From Sodaliphilus sp050873765 (lineage in GTDB: Bacteria; Bacteroidota; Bacteroidia; Bacteroidales; Muribaculaceae), in NCBI GenBank assembly GCA_050873765.1, contig JBNMJK010000004.1, positions 1 through 64,000 on the forward strand: a stretch of DNA of 64,000 nt. The letters are read 5' to 3'. The translations under genes and the position numbers were made by a program. Positions 52,402-61,900 of the stretch are shown here, piece by piece. The notes below the pieces were generated by a model, which did no database searches, was not told the DNA's origin, and saw nothing but the letters and a program-made list of their open reading frames with translations. The stretch's first letter is position 1. Each line of letters opens with the position of its first letter.

Positions 52402-55047
52402 ATGCGATATAAGGCAATTCTACTACTCGTAACTATTCTTGCGCTTGCCTCAAGCGCCAACGCGCAGGAAACACGCACAGTGAACGACACCATCTACTAT
52501 CCGAAAGTGGTGTTCTCGGGTCATCACCCTAAATATGAGATTGCAGGTATTAAGGTGACTGGCGCCGACAACTATGAAGACTACATCATTATCGGCTATT
52601 CCGGGCTTTCAATAGGTCAGCGCGTGGAAATTCCGGGCGACGACATTAAGAACGCAGCCAAGCGCTTCTGGCGGCAGGGCCTTTTCTCCAAGGTGCAAAT
52701 CAAGGTGGAGAAGGTGTATGCCGACAAGGTGTGGCTTGAATTTGTGCTCCAGCAGCAGCCGCGCATCTCGCAGGTGAACTATGTGGGCATGAAAAGCGGT
52801 GAGAAGAAGGACGTGAGCGAGCGCCTTGGGCTTACCCCAGGCAACCAGATGACGCCTAACATTGCCGACCGCGTGAAAATCATCGTGCAAAAGTATTTTG
52901 CCGACAAGGGTTTTGAAAAGGCCACTGTGGAGGTGCTCCAGAAAGAGGACATCAGTAAGAAGAACGAGGTGATCGTGGATATTGTGGTGGATAAGCACTC
53001 TAAGATAGGTGTGCACAAAATCTATATCGAGGGCAACGAGGTGCTCAGCGATGGCAAAATCAAGAGTGCCATGAAGAAAACCAACGAGACAGGATTCTTC
53101 AACTTCAAAAAATGGTTCAGCCAGAAGAAGTTTGTGAACACCGACTACGAGGAGGATAAGAATCGCATTATTGAAAAGTATAACGAGCTGGGCTACCGCG
53201 ATGCGCGCATCGTGAGCGACAGCGTGGTCACCTACAACGACAAGAAGGTGGACGTGCATCTGCGAGTGGATGAAGGTAAGAAATACTACATTTCGGGCAT
53301 CAACTGGGTGGGCAACACCGTTTATCCTACCGAGTTCCTCGACAATGTGCTGGGCATGGAAAAAGGCCAGGTGTATAACCAAAAGAAACTCAACAAGCGC
53401 CTGAGCACCGACGACGACGCCGTGTCGAACCTCTATCTCGACAAGGGCTACCTCTTTGCTCAAATCGTGCCAGTGGAAACCCACGTGGAGGGCGACTCCA
53501 TAGCGCTTGAAATGCGTTTGTTTGAAGGCAAGCGTGCCACAATCAACCGTGTGATTATCAACGGTAACGACCGCCTGTATGAAAAGGTGATTCGCCGCGA
53601 ACTCCGTGTTCGCCCAGGCGACTTGTTCTCCAAGAGCGACTTGATGCGTTCTGCCCGTGAAATAGCCCAGACCGGTCACTTCGACCCTGAAAAAATGGAT
53701 ATTCGCCCTGAGCCAAACGAAGAAAACGGCACGGTTGACATCGTGTTCGGACTGGAATCGAAAGCCAACGACCAGATTGAGTTCTCCGCCGGCTGGGGAC
53801 AGACGGGTATCATTGGCAAAGTGAGCTTGAAGTTTACCAACTTCTCCATTCAGAACCTGTTCCACCCCTCGTCGTTCAAGGGCATTATTCCACAGGGTGA
53901 AGGACAGACGTTCACCATCAGCGCACAGACCAATGCCAAATACTATCAGTCGTACAGCGTTTCGTTCCTTGACCCATGGTTTGGAGGAAAGCGTCCTAAC
54001 TCTCTGAGCGTGTCGGCATTCTACAGCCGCCAGACGGGTATCAACTCCAGCTATTACAACACGCTCTACCAGAATGGCATGTATAACTACTACAACAACT
54101 ATTATGGCCGATACAGTGGTTATGGCTATGGCAACTATGGCTATGGCAGCAACTACTATGAAGATGCCTACGACCCCAACAAATATCTGCAAATGGGTGG
54201 TGTGACCATAGGCTTCGGTAAGCGCTTGAACTGGCCCGACGACTATTTCACGCTTTCAGCCGAACTGGGCTACCAGTGGTACAGCCTGAAGAACTGGGAA
54301 TACCTCTACTATATGAACAATGGCACGTCGAACTCTCTTGTGTTTGGCTTGACCCTTGCCCGTAACAGTATCGACAACCCACTCTACACCCGCCGAGGCA
54401 GCAGCTTCTCGCTCAGCTTCCACTTCACTCCACCAGCAAGCCTCTTTGGCAAGAAGAACTGGAAGGCGCTCTCGCAGGCCAACGACGAGGCTTCAAAGAA
54501 GGAGCTCTACAAGTGGATTGAATACTGGAAACTCAAATTCCAGGCTCGCACCTATACGCCGCTTACCGACCCCGACGGACGCTGGACACTCGTGCTCATG
54601 ACCCGTGCCGACATTGGTTTGCTCGGCAGTTGGAACAGATATCTCAAGTCGCCGTTTGAAACCTTCTACGTGGGTGGCGACGGTATGTCGGGCAGCTACA
54701 CTTATGCCACCGAGACTATTGCCCTGCGTGGCTACGACAATGGCCAGTTCACCCCTTATGGCAGCGACGGCTATGCCTACACCCGCTTCTTGATGGAGCT
54801 TCACTTCCCATTGATGCTCTCGCCAAGCGCCACCATCTATCCGCTGGCGTTTATTGAAGCCGGTAACGCATGGACAAGCGTGAGCCGCTTCTCGCCATTC
54901 GACCTCAAGCGTTCAGCCGGTGTGGGTGTGCGTATATTCCTGCCAATGCTCGGTATGATGGGTATCGACTGGGGCTATGGCTTCGACAAGGTGTTTGGCA
55001 CAAAGGGTGGCAGCAATTTCCACTTTGTGCTCGGTCAGGAATTCTAA
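52402..55047 (+). CDS. bamA: Outer membrane protein assembly factor BamA
   Basis: From ATG 52402 the 881-aa product has a signal peptide (about 1-21, ending SSANAQ), five POTRA repeats (about 30-440) and an Omp85 barrel (about 460-881) ending FHFVLGQEF with the terminal aromatic residue. It inserts beta-barrel proteins in the outer membrane. It overlaps nothing if the ATG at 52402 is used, 5 nt after the uppS stop. A tyrosine/asparagine/glycine-rich insert lies near residues 558-588 in a predicted surface loop. Confidence 0.96.
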   Translation: MRYKAILLLVTILALASSANAQETRTVNDTIYYPKVVFSGHHPKYEIAGIKVTGADNYEDYIIIGYSGLSIGQRVEIPGDDIKNAAKRFWRQGLFSKVQIKVEKVYADKVWLEFVLQQQPRISQVNYVGMKSGEKKDVSERLGLTPGNQMTPNIADRVKIIVQKYFADKGFEKATVEVLQKEDISKKNEVIVDIVVDKHSKIGVHKIYIEGNEVLSDGKIKSAMKKTNETGFFNFKKWFSQKKFVNTDYEEDKNRIIEKYNELGYRDARIVSDSVVTYNDKKVDVHLRVDEGKKYYISGINWVGNTVYPTEFLDNVLGMEKGQVYNQKKLNKRLSTDDDAVSNLYLDKGYLFAQIVPVETHVEGDSIALEMRLFEGKRATINRVIINGNDRLYEKVIRRELRVRPGDLFSKSDLMRSAREIAQTGHFDPEKMDIRPEPNEENGTVDIVFGLESKANDQIEFSAGWGQTGIIGKVSLKFTNFSIQNLFHPSSFKGIIPQGEGQTFTISAQTNAKYYQSYSVSFLDPWFGGKRPNSLSVSAFYSRQTGINSSYYNTLYQNGMYNYYNNYYGRYSGYGYGNYGYGSNYYEDAYDPNKYLQMGGVTIGFGKRLNWPDDYFTLSAELGYQWYSLKNWEYLYYMNNGTSNSLVFGLTLARNSIDNPLYTRRGSSFSLSFHFTPPASLFGKKNWKALSQANDEASKKELYKWIEYWKLKFQARTYTPLTDPDGRWTLVLMTRADIGLLGSWNRYLKSPFETFYVGGDGMSGSYTYATETIALRGYDNGQFTPYGSDGYAYTRFLMELHFPLMLSPSATIYPLAFIEAGNAWTSVSRFSPFDLKRSAGVGVRIFLPMLGMMGIDWGYGFDKVFGTKGGSNFHFVLGQEF

Positions 55048-55138
55048 CGAATAAACTATTTGCGACTTACGGAGTCTAAAACCTCGCAGAAATCACAAAT
55101 ATGATCAAACCGTTAATTAATAATATTGCTTTTACGCT

Positions 55139-55651
55139 ATGATGAAAAAATTTGTAATGCTTTTAATTGCCGTGGCCGCTTTTGTGGCTACAGCCTCTGC
55201 TCAAAAGTTTGCGTTCATCGACCAGGAATATATCTTGAAGAAAATCCCCAACTATGAAATGGCAAACGAGCAGCTGAACCAGATTTCGCAGCGCTGGCAA
55301 CGCGAGGTGGAGACTTTGGAAAAGGAAGCCGACACCATGTATAAGAACTACCAGGCCGACATGGTTTTCCTCACCGACGAACAGAAAAAGAAAAAGGAGG
55401 CTGAAATCGTGGCCAAGGAGAAAGAGGCATCTCAGCTCAAATATAAATACTTCGGTCCTCAAGGCGAGCTCTACAAGAAGCAGCAGTCGCTCATCAAGCC
55501 TATTCAAGACGACATTTACGCCGCTTGCAAAAAGGTGTGTGAGGAAAAGGGCTACCAGGTGATATTCGACCGCGCCTCCATGCAGGGAGCTATGTACGTG
55601 TCGCCACGTATCGATGTAACCGATGAGGTGATAGCTAAATTAGGCTACTAA
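55139..55651 (+). CDS. OmpH/Skp family periplasmic chaperone, first copy
   Basis: A 170-aa protein with a signal peptide (about 1-22), FAFIDQEYILKKIPNYEMA as the typical opening strand, a long charged coiled coil (about 45-115) and a C-terminal core (YQVIFDRASMQGAMYVSPRIDVTDEVIAKLGY). Skp proteins hold unfolded outer-membrane proteins on the way to BamA. It lies 91 bp after bamA. Five consecutive Lys-rich residues in the coil (EQKKKKEAE) are typical. Confidence 0.92.
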   Translation: MMKKFVMLLIAVAAFVATASAQKFAFIDQEYILKKIPNYEMANEQLNQISQRWQREVETLEKEADTMYKNYQADMVFLTDEQKKKKEAEIVAKEKEASQLKYKYFGPQGELYKKQQSLIKPIQDDIYAACKKVCEEKGYQVIFDRASMQGAMYVSPRIDVTDEVIAKLGY

Positions 55652-55788
55652 AAAGTGGCTCTCAAAGCCAGCCATCGTGCACCTCTCGTTTTTCTCTCCG
55701 GAGGCGGCTATTGAAAGTATTTTCATACGGCTTCTAATTCACTGAAATAATAAATAAACTTAATAACTTACAAACACGACACACTATT

Positions 55789-56298
55789 ATGATGTTTAAG
55801 AAATTAATTCTCGCAGCGCTTGTGGCTGCTCCTATGATGCTTTCAGCACAGTCTGCTGTGAAGTTTGGTATGGTAAATCCTTCTGAAATTTTCCAGGTTA
55901 TGCCAGAAACCGCTACAGCTCAAAACACGCTTAAGGCCGCAAGCGACAAGTATCAGCAGCAGGGCAAGGCTCTGCAAGACGAATTGCAGAAGAAGACTCA
56001 AGAGCTCGATGAACTTGAAAAGGCTAAAGCCGCACAGGCCACTATCGAGGCTAAGACTAAAGAGGCTCAAGACCTCTACACCCGTCTGCAAAACTTCTCT
56101 CAAACTGCTCAGCAAGATTTGCAAAAGCAGCAGGAAACCTTGATGGCCCCTATTCAGCAAAAGCTCCAAAACGCCATTCAGGCTGTGGGTGCCAAGGGTG
56201 GCTACACTGCCATTATCGACTCTTCTACACTCCTCTACAAGGGCAACAGTATGGAAGACGTTTCGGCCAAGGTGAAAGCTGAGCTGGGCATCAAGTAA
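55789..56298 (+). CDS. OmpH/Skp family periplasmic chaperone, second copy
   Basis: A 169-aa protein with a signal peptide (about 1-20, ending LSAQ), VKFGMVNPSEIFQVMPE as the opening strand, a glutamine-rich coiled coil (about 45-125) and a C-terminal core (YTAIIDSSTLLYKGNSMEDVSAKVKAELGIK). It differs from the first copy mainly in the composition of the coil, rich in Gln, Ala and Thr. It is the last gene of the envelope operon before the terminator at 56377. Confidence 0.92.
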   Translation: MMFKKLILAALVAAPMMLSAQSAVKFGMVNPSEIFQVMPETATAQNTLKAASDKYQQQGKALQDELQKKTQELDELEKAKAAQATIEAKTKEAQDLYTRLQNFSQTAQQDLQKQQETLMAPIQQKLQNAIQAVGAKGGYTAIIDSSTLLYKGNSMEDVSAKVKAELGIK

Positions 56299-56376
56299 TA
56301 ATTGAGTGCACAGTGCGTGTGGGCTGTTGGCATGGCCGCAGCTTATTCATACACATTCCCCTAAAAAGCATTAAGG

Positions 56377-56412
56377 AAAGGCTTGCCATTGCATGGTGGG
56401 TCTTTCTTTTTT
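56377..56412 (+). terminator. Terminator after the second skp copy
   Basis: Arms 56377-56388 and 56394-56405 form a 12-bp stem with several G-T wobbles, followed by six T (56407-56412). The promoter for the third skp copy begins in the same T-run. Confidence 0.7.
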
Positions 56413-56440
56413 GCGCTATTGAGAAATATAGCTATCTTTG
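56411..56440 (+). promoter_or_regulatory. Promoter of the third skp copy, with a long structured leader
   Basis: TTG 56411-56413 and TATCTTTG 56433-56440 with exactly 19 bp between. The leader to the ATG at 56582 is about 135 nt and contains several short hairpins, including CACAC/GTGTG (56449-56461) and GCCG/CGGC (56476-56487). Confidence 0.65.
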
Positions 56441-56581
56441 TAGGGTAATCACACTCTGTGTGAGGTACAGATGATGGCCGAAAGCGGCTCACTACGCATC
56501 GCTTCAGCCGCGTGTAGGCTTCTGCGCAGCTCAAGACTTTGTGCCTCGGGGTGAAACTAATTGATCAATTATTAAGACGCT

Positions 56582-57094
56582 ATGGTAAAGAAAATTCTAC
56601 TTTTATTAGTGGCGCTGGTGCCCATGTGTGTGTCGGCTCAAGTTGTGAAAATTGCGGTGGTCAATATTCAGGACATCTATAACGCGTGCCCAGAAAAAGA
56701 GGCTGCGGAAAAAACGCTCACCGACTTGAGCAAGCAGTACCAGAAAGAATACAAATTGATGCAGGACGATTTCGGAAAGAAGTATGCCGATTTCCAGCGT
56801 CTTGCCAACGACACCAAGGTGGCCGCCACCATCAAGGAGCGCCGCGTGCAGGAAATTCAGGACGAGGATGAGAAGGTGAAGCAGTTTCTCCAGCAGGTGG
56901 ATAAGGAACTTGCCCTCAAGAAAGCTGAACTGAACAAGGGCATCTATGCCAAAATCCATGCCGCAGTGAAAGCCGTGGGCGAGGCTGGAGGCTTCACCTA
57001 CATTTTCGACGTGTCGCAAACTCCGTTGGCCTATACCGGACCCACCGCCATCGACCTCACTGCGGTGGTGAAGGAGAAGCTGGGTCTGAAATAA
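56582..57094 (+). CDS. OmpH/Skp family periplasmic chaperone, third copy
   Basis: A 170-aa protein with a signal peptide (about 1-20, ending VSAQ), VVKIAVVNIQDIYNACPEKEAAE as the opening strand, a charged coiled coil (about 45-120) and a C-terminal core with FTYIFDVSQTPLAYTGPTAIDLTAVVKEKLGLK. Unlike the first two copies it is expressed from its own promoter with a long leader, which suggests separate control. Confidence 0.92.
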   Translation: MVKKILLLLVALVPMCVSAQVVKIAVVNIQDIYNACPEKEAAEKTLTDLSKQYQKEYKLMQDDFGKKYADFQRLANDTKVAATIKERRVQEIQDEDEKVKQFLQQVDKELALKKAELNKGIYAKIHAAVKAVGEAGGFTYIFDVSQTPLAYTGPTAIDLTAVVKEKLGLK

Positions 57095-57140
57095 GCCAAT
57101 TCCGAATAATGGTGTACGCACGCATTGAGGCTACGCCTTT

Positions 57141-57173
57141 TTGCACAAATTCAGAAAAAATTAGTTATCTTTG
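57141..57173 (+). promoter_or_regulatory. Predicted promoter for the DUF4105 gene
   Basis: TATCTTTG at 57166-57173 is an exact -7 match. The TTG at 57141-57143 is 22 bp away, slightly long. The ATG is at 57222. Confidence 0.5.
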
Positions 57174-57221
57174 TGATGGGCAAACCGTAATGGCATGCTT
57201 ATTGCATCTTGAATAGGAAAA

Positions 57222-58451
57222 ATGACGAAACGTATCCTTACATATCTTATGCTGATGATGGGCATCTGCTTTTGCGCCGATGCCTCACAAGGCACCGATT
57301 CCATACGGGTGAGCCTCGTGACGGTGTTTCCGGGAAGCGAGATATATGAGGCGTATGGCCACACCGAGCTGCGTGTGGTGGACGAGCATGGCGACTTTTT
57401 CTACAACTACGGCTTGTTCGATTTCAATGCGCCAGGCTTCACCTATCGCTTTGTGAAGGGTGAAACCGACTATCTGTGCGGCGCCATACCGCAATCCTAC
57501 GCCATGCAGGACTATGATGGCAGAAGGGTGGTGGAGCAGGTGCTTAATCTCACGCCATCGCAGGCACGCACAGTGCGCGACTTGCTTGTGGAGAACGCCA
57601 AGCCGCAAAACGCCACCTACCGCTACAAGTTTGTGAGCGACAACTGCGCCACACGTCCGCGCGACATTATAGAGAAAGCCTTAGGCGATTCACTGGAGTA
57701 CCACCCCAATGGCTCTGCCAAACTGACATATCGCGACATCATGCATGTTTTCAACGCCAATTTTGCGTGGAGCCAGTTTGGAATCGACCTTGCGCTTGGC
57801 AGCGACCTCGACACGGTGATTACCTATCGGCAGCAGATGTTTGCCCCGCTTTTTCTGATGACCGCCGTTGCGCGCGCCACGGTGAAAAACGCCGATGGAA
57901 CAGAGGCTCCGCTGGTGAAGAGCGAGCAGCTGCTTTCCGAAGGGGCGATGGGCCCGATGGCGCCACCCACGCCATGGTACGCCTCGCCGCTCTGGCTGAC
58001 GTTGGCACTGCTGGTGCTCACGTGGGCCGTCACTATTCGCGACTGCTGTAAAACCTTCCGTGCGAGCCGGTGGTTCGACACCGTGCTTTTCGCCATATAT
58101 GGCCTGGGCGGGTGCGTGATGTTCTACCTTGTGTTTGTCTGCACCCACGAATGTACGTCGCCCAACTTTAATGCGCTGTGGCTTCACCCGTTTTATCTGC
58201 TCCTGTCGGTGCTGCCGTGGCTGCCCAAAGCCCAGAAGGCACTTACTGTGCTTCACATGGTGAATATCGCCTGGCTTGTCGTGGTGGCGGTGCTCTTTGG
58301 CATCGGGGTGCTGCATCAGAGGCTGCTCACAGCGTTCTGTATTTTGATTGCGGTGCCAATAATCCGGTCAATCAGTTATTTACTCACCTATCAACTGCGC
58401 CACTTCCGTGAACTGCGCAGCCAAATGAAAGATTATGCAGTCGAGGAATAG
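57222..58451 (+). CDS. DUF4105 membrane protein (Lnb-like N-terminal periplasmic domain)
   Basis: The 409-aa protein has a signal peptide (about 1-21), a periplasmic DUF4105 domain (about 25-230) with YEAYGHTELRV, FFYNYGLFDFNAPGFTYRFVKG and RYKFVSDNCATRPRDII (His and Cys residues of the predicted papain-like fold), then about five transmembrane helices (about 260-400). The group is related to proteins described as Lnb-like. The enzymatic role in Bacteroidales is not known to me. Its end overlaps the next small gene by 17 nt. Confidence 0.88.
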   Translation: MTKRILTYLMLMMGICFCADASQGTDSIRVSLVTVFPGSEIYEAYGHTELRVVDEHGDFFYNYGLFDFNAPGFTYRFVKGETDYLCGAIPQSYAMQDYDGRRVVEQVLNLTPSQARTVRDLLVENAKPQNATYRYKFVSDNCATRPRDIIEKALGDSLEYHPNGSAKLTYRDIMHVFNANFAWSQFGIDLALGSDLDTVITYRQQMFAPLFLMTAVARATVKNADGTEAPLVKSEQLLSEGAMGPMAPPTPWYASPLWLTLALLVLTWAVTIRDCCKTFRASRWFDTVLFAIYGLGGCVMFYLVFVCTHECTSPNFNALWLHPFYLLLSVLPWLPKAQKALTVLHMVNIAWLVVVAVLFGIGVLHQRLLTAFCILIAVPIIRSISYLLTYQLRHFRELRSQMKDYAVEE

Positions 58452-58857
58452 TCAAATCAATCGCTTGCTCACGTCCATTATGGCTTCCATAGTGGTGCTG
58501 TCGGCTGTCGCCACCGTGGAGGTGCGTATGCCCAGCCAGGACGTGGAGGTGATTGTGAACCAGCTTCGCTCCGACTGCACGCTCCTGCTTTCCGACCGCG
58601 AGGGGCAGGAGGCCCTTGGCAGAATCCTCCGCCACCCACAGGGCAAGGCGCTGATGCGGGCCATCAAGCATCTTTCCAAAAAGCAGATGGGAGGATCGCT
58701 CGTTGTGCCACATTCTGTGGCTGCCACGCTACCCTCGCTGCTTGCGCCCACTTCTGAAGATTCCTTGCAATTTATATCCATACCCATCGACACGGCTCTG
58801 CTGGCACCTGCCAAACAGAGCCAGCTGCGCGTGCGCGCACCCAGTATATTGTGCTGA
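58435..58857 (+). CDS. Hypothetical protein with an N-terminal membrane segment
   Basis: A 140-aa product from ATG 58435, overlapping the DUF4105 gene by 17 nt in another frame. It opens with a short basic stretch and one hydrophobic segment (about residues 11-29), so it is exported or anchored. No family recognised. The overlap and shared strand suggest translational coupling to the DUF4105 protein. Confidence 0.5.
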   Translation: MQSRNSQINRLLTSIMASIVVLSAVATVEVRMPSQDVEVIVNQLRSDCTLLLSDREGQEALGRILRHPQGKALMRAIKHLSKKQMGGSLVVPHSVAATLPSLLAPTSEDSLQFISIPIDTALLAPAKQSQLRVRAPSILC

Positions 58858-58886
58858 TCTATCATGTGATTTTCAACTATTTTTAT

Positions 58887-58894
58887 TATCTTTG
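58887..58894 (+). promoter_or_regulatory. Possible -7 element for secA
   Basis: TATCTTTG matches the -7 consensus 101 bp before the secA ATG. I see no clear TTG at the right distance upstream, so only this element is given. Confidence 0.4.
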
Positions 58895-58995
58895 TAGCTC
58901 ATTATGTGGCATTTTGCCCCACCGCACATGTGGCGCGTGGGTGACGTGTGCCGCTGATGGCTCTTCACTAAACAAACATACATACAACACAATAT

Positions 58996-61900
58996 ATGGG
59001 ATTAAACGACTTTTTAAAATCGATGTTCGGTAGCAAAAGCGACCGCGACTTGAAGAAACTGCGTCCTATTTTGCAGAAAATCAAGGATGTGTATCCGTCT
59101 ATTCAGCAGCTGTCGAACGATGAAATTCGTGCACGGGTCACTGCTATCCGTCAGGATATTCAAGACAGTGTGCAACCACTACGCGATGAGATAGCTAAAA
59201 TAAAATCGGAAGTTGAGGAACTCGACTTCGACAAGCGCCAGCCCCTTTGGGACAAGGTGGACAAACTTCAGAAAGATGTGCTCGACCGCATTCAAGAAAA
59301 GCTCGATGAGGTGCTGCCTGAGGTGTATGCCATCGTGAAGGACACCGCACGGCGCTTCGCTGAGAATGAAACCATACAGGTGACTGCCACCGACTTCGAC
59401 CGTAAGCTCGCTGCCGAAGGGCGCGACTTCCTTACAGTGGACGGCGACACCGCCACCTACTACAACCACTGGGTGGCTGGCGGCAACGAGGTGACTTGGG
59501 ATATGATTCACTACGATGTGCAGCTCATCGGTGGTATTGTGCTTCACCAAGGCAAGATCGCTGAAATGGCTACTGGTGAAGGTAAGACCCTTGTGGGTAC
59601 GCTGCCGGTGTTCCTCAACGCCCTTAGCGGCAATGGTGTGCACATGGTCACCGTGAACGACTACCTCGCTAAGCGTGACTCGGAATGGATGGGTCCGCTG
59701 TATATGTTCCACGGCATCAGCGTGGCTTGTATCGACAAGACTCGCCCCAACTCTAAGGAGCGCCGCGATGCCTACAACTGCGACATCACTTTCGGTACGA
59801 ACAGTGAATTCGGTTTCGACTACCTCCGCGACAACATGTGTATGACACCGGAGGAGATGGTGCAGCGTATGCACAACTTCGCCATCGTGGACGAGGTGGA
59901 CTCGGTGCTGATCGACGATGCCCGCACACCTCTGATTATATCCGGACCGGTGGCAAGAGGCGAGGATCAGATGTTCAACGACTTCAAGCCTAATGTGGAG
60001 CGTGTGTATGAGGCTCAGCGCAAACTCGTGACCCAACTGCTCGCCGATGCCAAGCGCATGATGGCAAGCGACGACGACAAGACCTTTGAGGAAGGCACAC
60101 TGCTTCTGTATCGTGCCCACAAGGGTCTGCCTAAATACAAGCCACTGATCAAATATCTCTCGGAAGATGGCGTGAAGCAGGCTATGCTGAAAATTGAGGC
60201 GAAGTATATGCAGGACAATAGCCGCGACATGCACATTGTCACCGATCCTCTTTACTTCATCATTGATGAGCAGAACAACACCGTGGAGCTTACCGACAAG
60301 GGTATCGATGTGCTGACCAAGGGCACCGAGGATCCTAAGTTCTTCGTGCTCCCCGACATTGCCAGCGAACTGTCGGCCGTGACCAACGAGCCTATCTCGG
60401 AAGAGGAGAAGGTGGAGAAGCGCGACCAGCTGCTGCAGAACTATTCGCTGAAGGCGGAGCGTGTGCACACGGTGACACAGCTTCTGAAGGCTTACACGCT
60501 CTTCAACCGCGATGATGAGTATATCGTTGACGAGGAAGGCAAGGTGAAGATTGTGGACGAGCAAACCGGCCGTATTATGGAAGGCCGCCGCTATAGCGAT
60601 GGTCTGCACCAGGCTATCGAGGCTAAGGAAGGTGTGAATGTGGAAGCCGCAACGCAGACTTTCGCCACCATCACGCTGCAGAACTACTTCCGTATGTATA
60701 ACAAGCTGGCAGGTATGACCGGTACGGCCGAAACCGAGGCCGGCGAGTTCTGGGAAATCTACAAGCTCGATGTGGTTACCATTCCCACCAACAAGCCTGT
60801 GATTCGCGACGATATGCCCGACCGCGTATATAAGACCCAAAAAGAGAAATTCAATGCGGTGATTGCCGAAATTGAGAAGATGCGCAATTCCGGACGGCCT
60901 ACGCTGGTGGGTACCACCTCTGTGGAAATATCAGAAATGCTCAGCCGTATGCTCCGTTTGCGCCATATCCCACACCAGGTGCTGAACGCCAAGCTCCACC
61001 AGCAAGAGGCCGATATCGTGGCTCAGGCTGGTCAGTCGGTAGATGGCAAGGGTGTGGTCACCATTGCCACCAACATGGCAGGCCGTGGTACGGATATTAA
61101 GCTCTCGAAAGAGGTGAAGGCGGCAGGCGGTCTGGCCATCATCGGCACCGAGCGCCACGAGTCGCGCCGTGTGGATCGTCAGCTCCGTGGCCGTGCAGGC
61201 CGTCAGGGCGACCCCGGTAGCTCTGTGTTCTTCGTGTCGTTTGAAGACAAGGTGATGCGTCTGTTCGCCAGCGAGAAAATCGTGAAGCTGCTCGACCGCC
61301 TCGGTCTTCAAGACGGTGAGGCCATTGAGTCGCCTATGGTGACCAAGAGCATTGAAAATGCACAGAAACGTGTGGAGGAGAACAACTTCGGTATCCGTAA
61401 GCACACGCTTGAATACGATGATGTGATGAATGCCCAGCGTAAGGTGATCTACACCAACCGCCACCACGCCCTTTTGGGTGAGCGCATTGGCCTTGACATT
61501 ATCAACACCATCTACGACACGGTGGAAGATGCCGTGAATAAGTACAACGACTATGAGTACGACGACTTCAAGATGCACGTGCTCACCACTTTCGCCATTG
61601 AGCCACCATTCGACGAGGCTGAGTACCGCAAGCTCGACAAGCAGGACAAAATCGACCGCCTCTATAAGGTGGTGAACGATGCGTTCAACCGCAAGATGGA
61701 GCGCCTCCGCGAGGTGGCCACTCCTGTCATCAACCAGATTGCGCAGCAGCAGCTCGAAAGCGGCGCGCCTGAGGTGGGCGGACAGATTCGTGTGCCTATC
61801 ACCGACGGCAAGCGCATGTTTGGCATTGTGATTGGCATTAAGGAAGCCTACGACACTGGTTGCAAGAATTTAGTGAAGGCTTGGCAAAAGGCTGTGCTCC

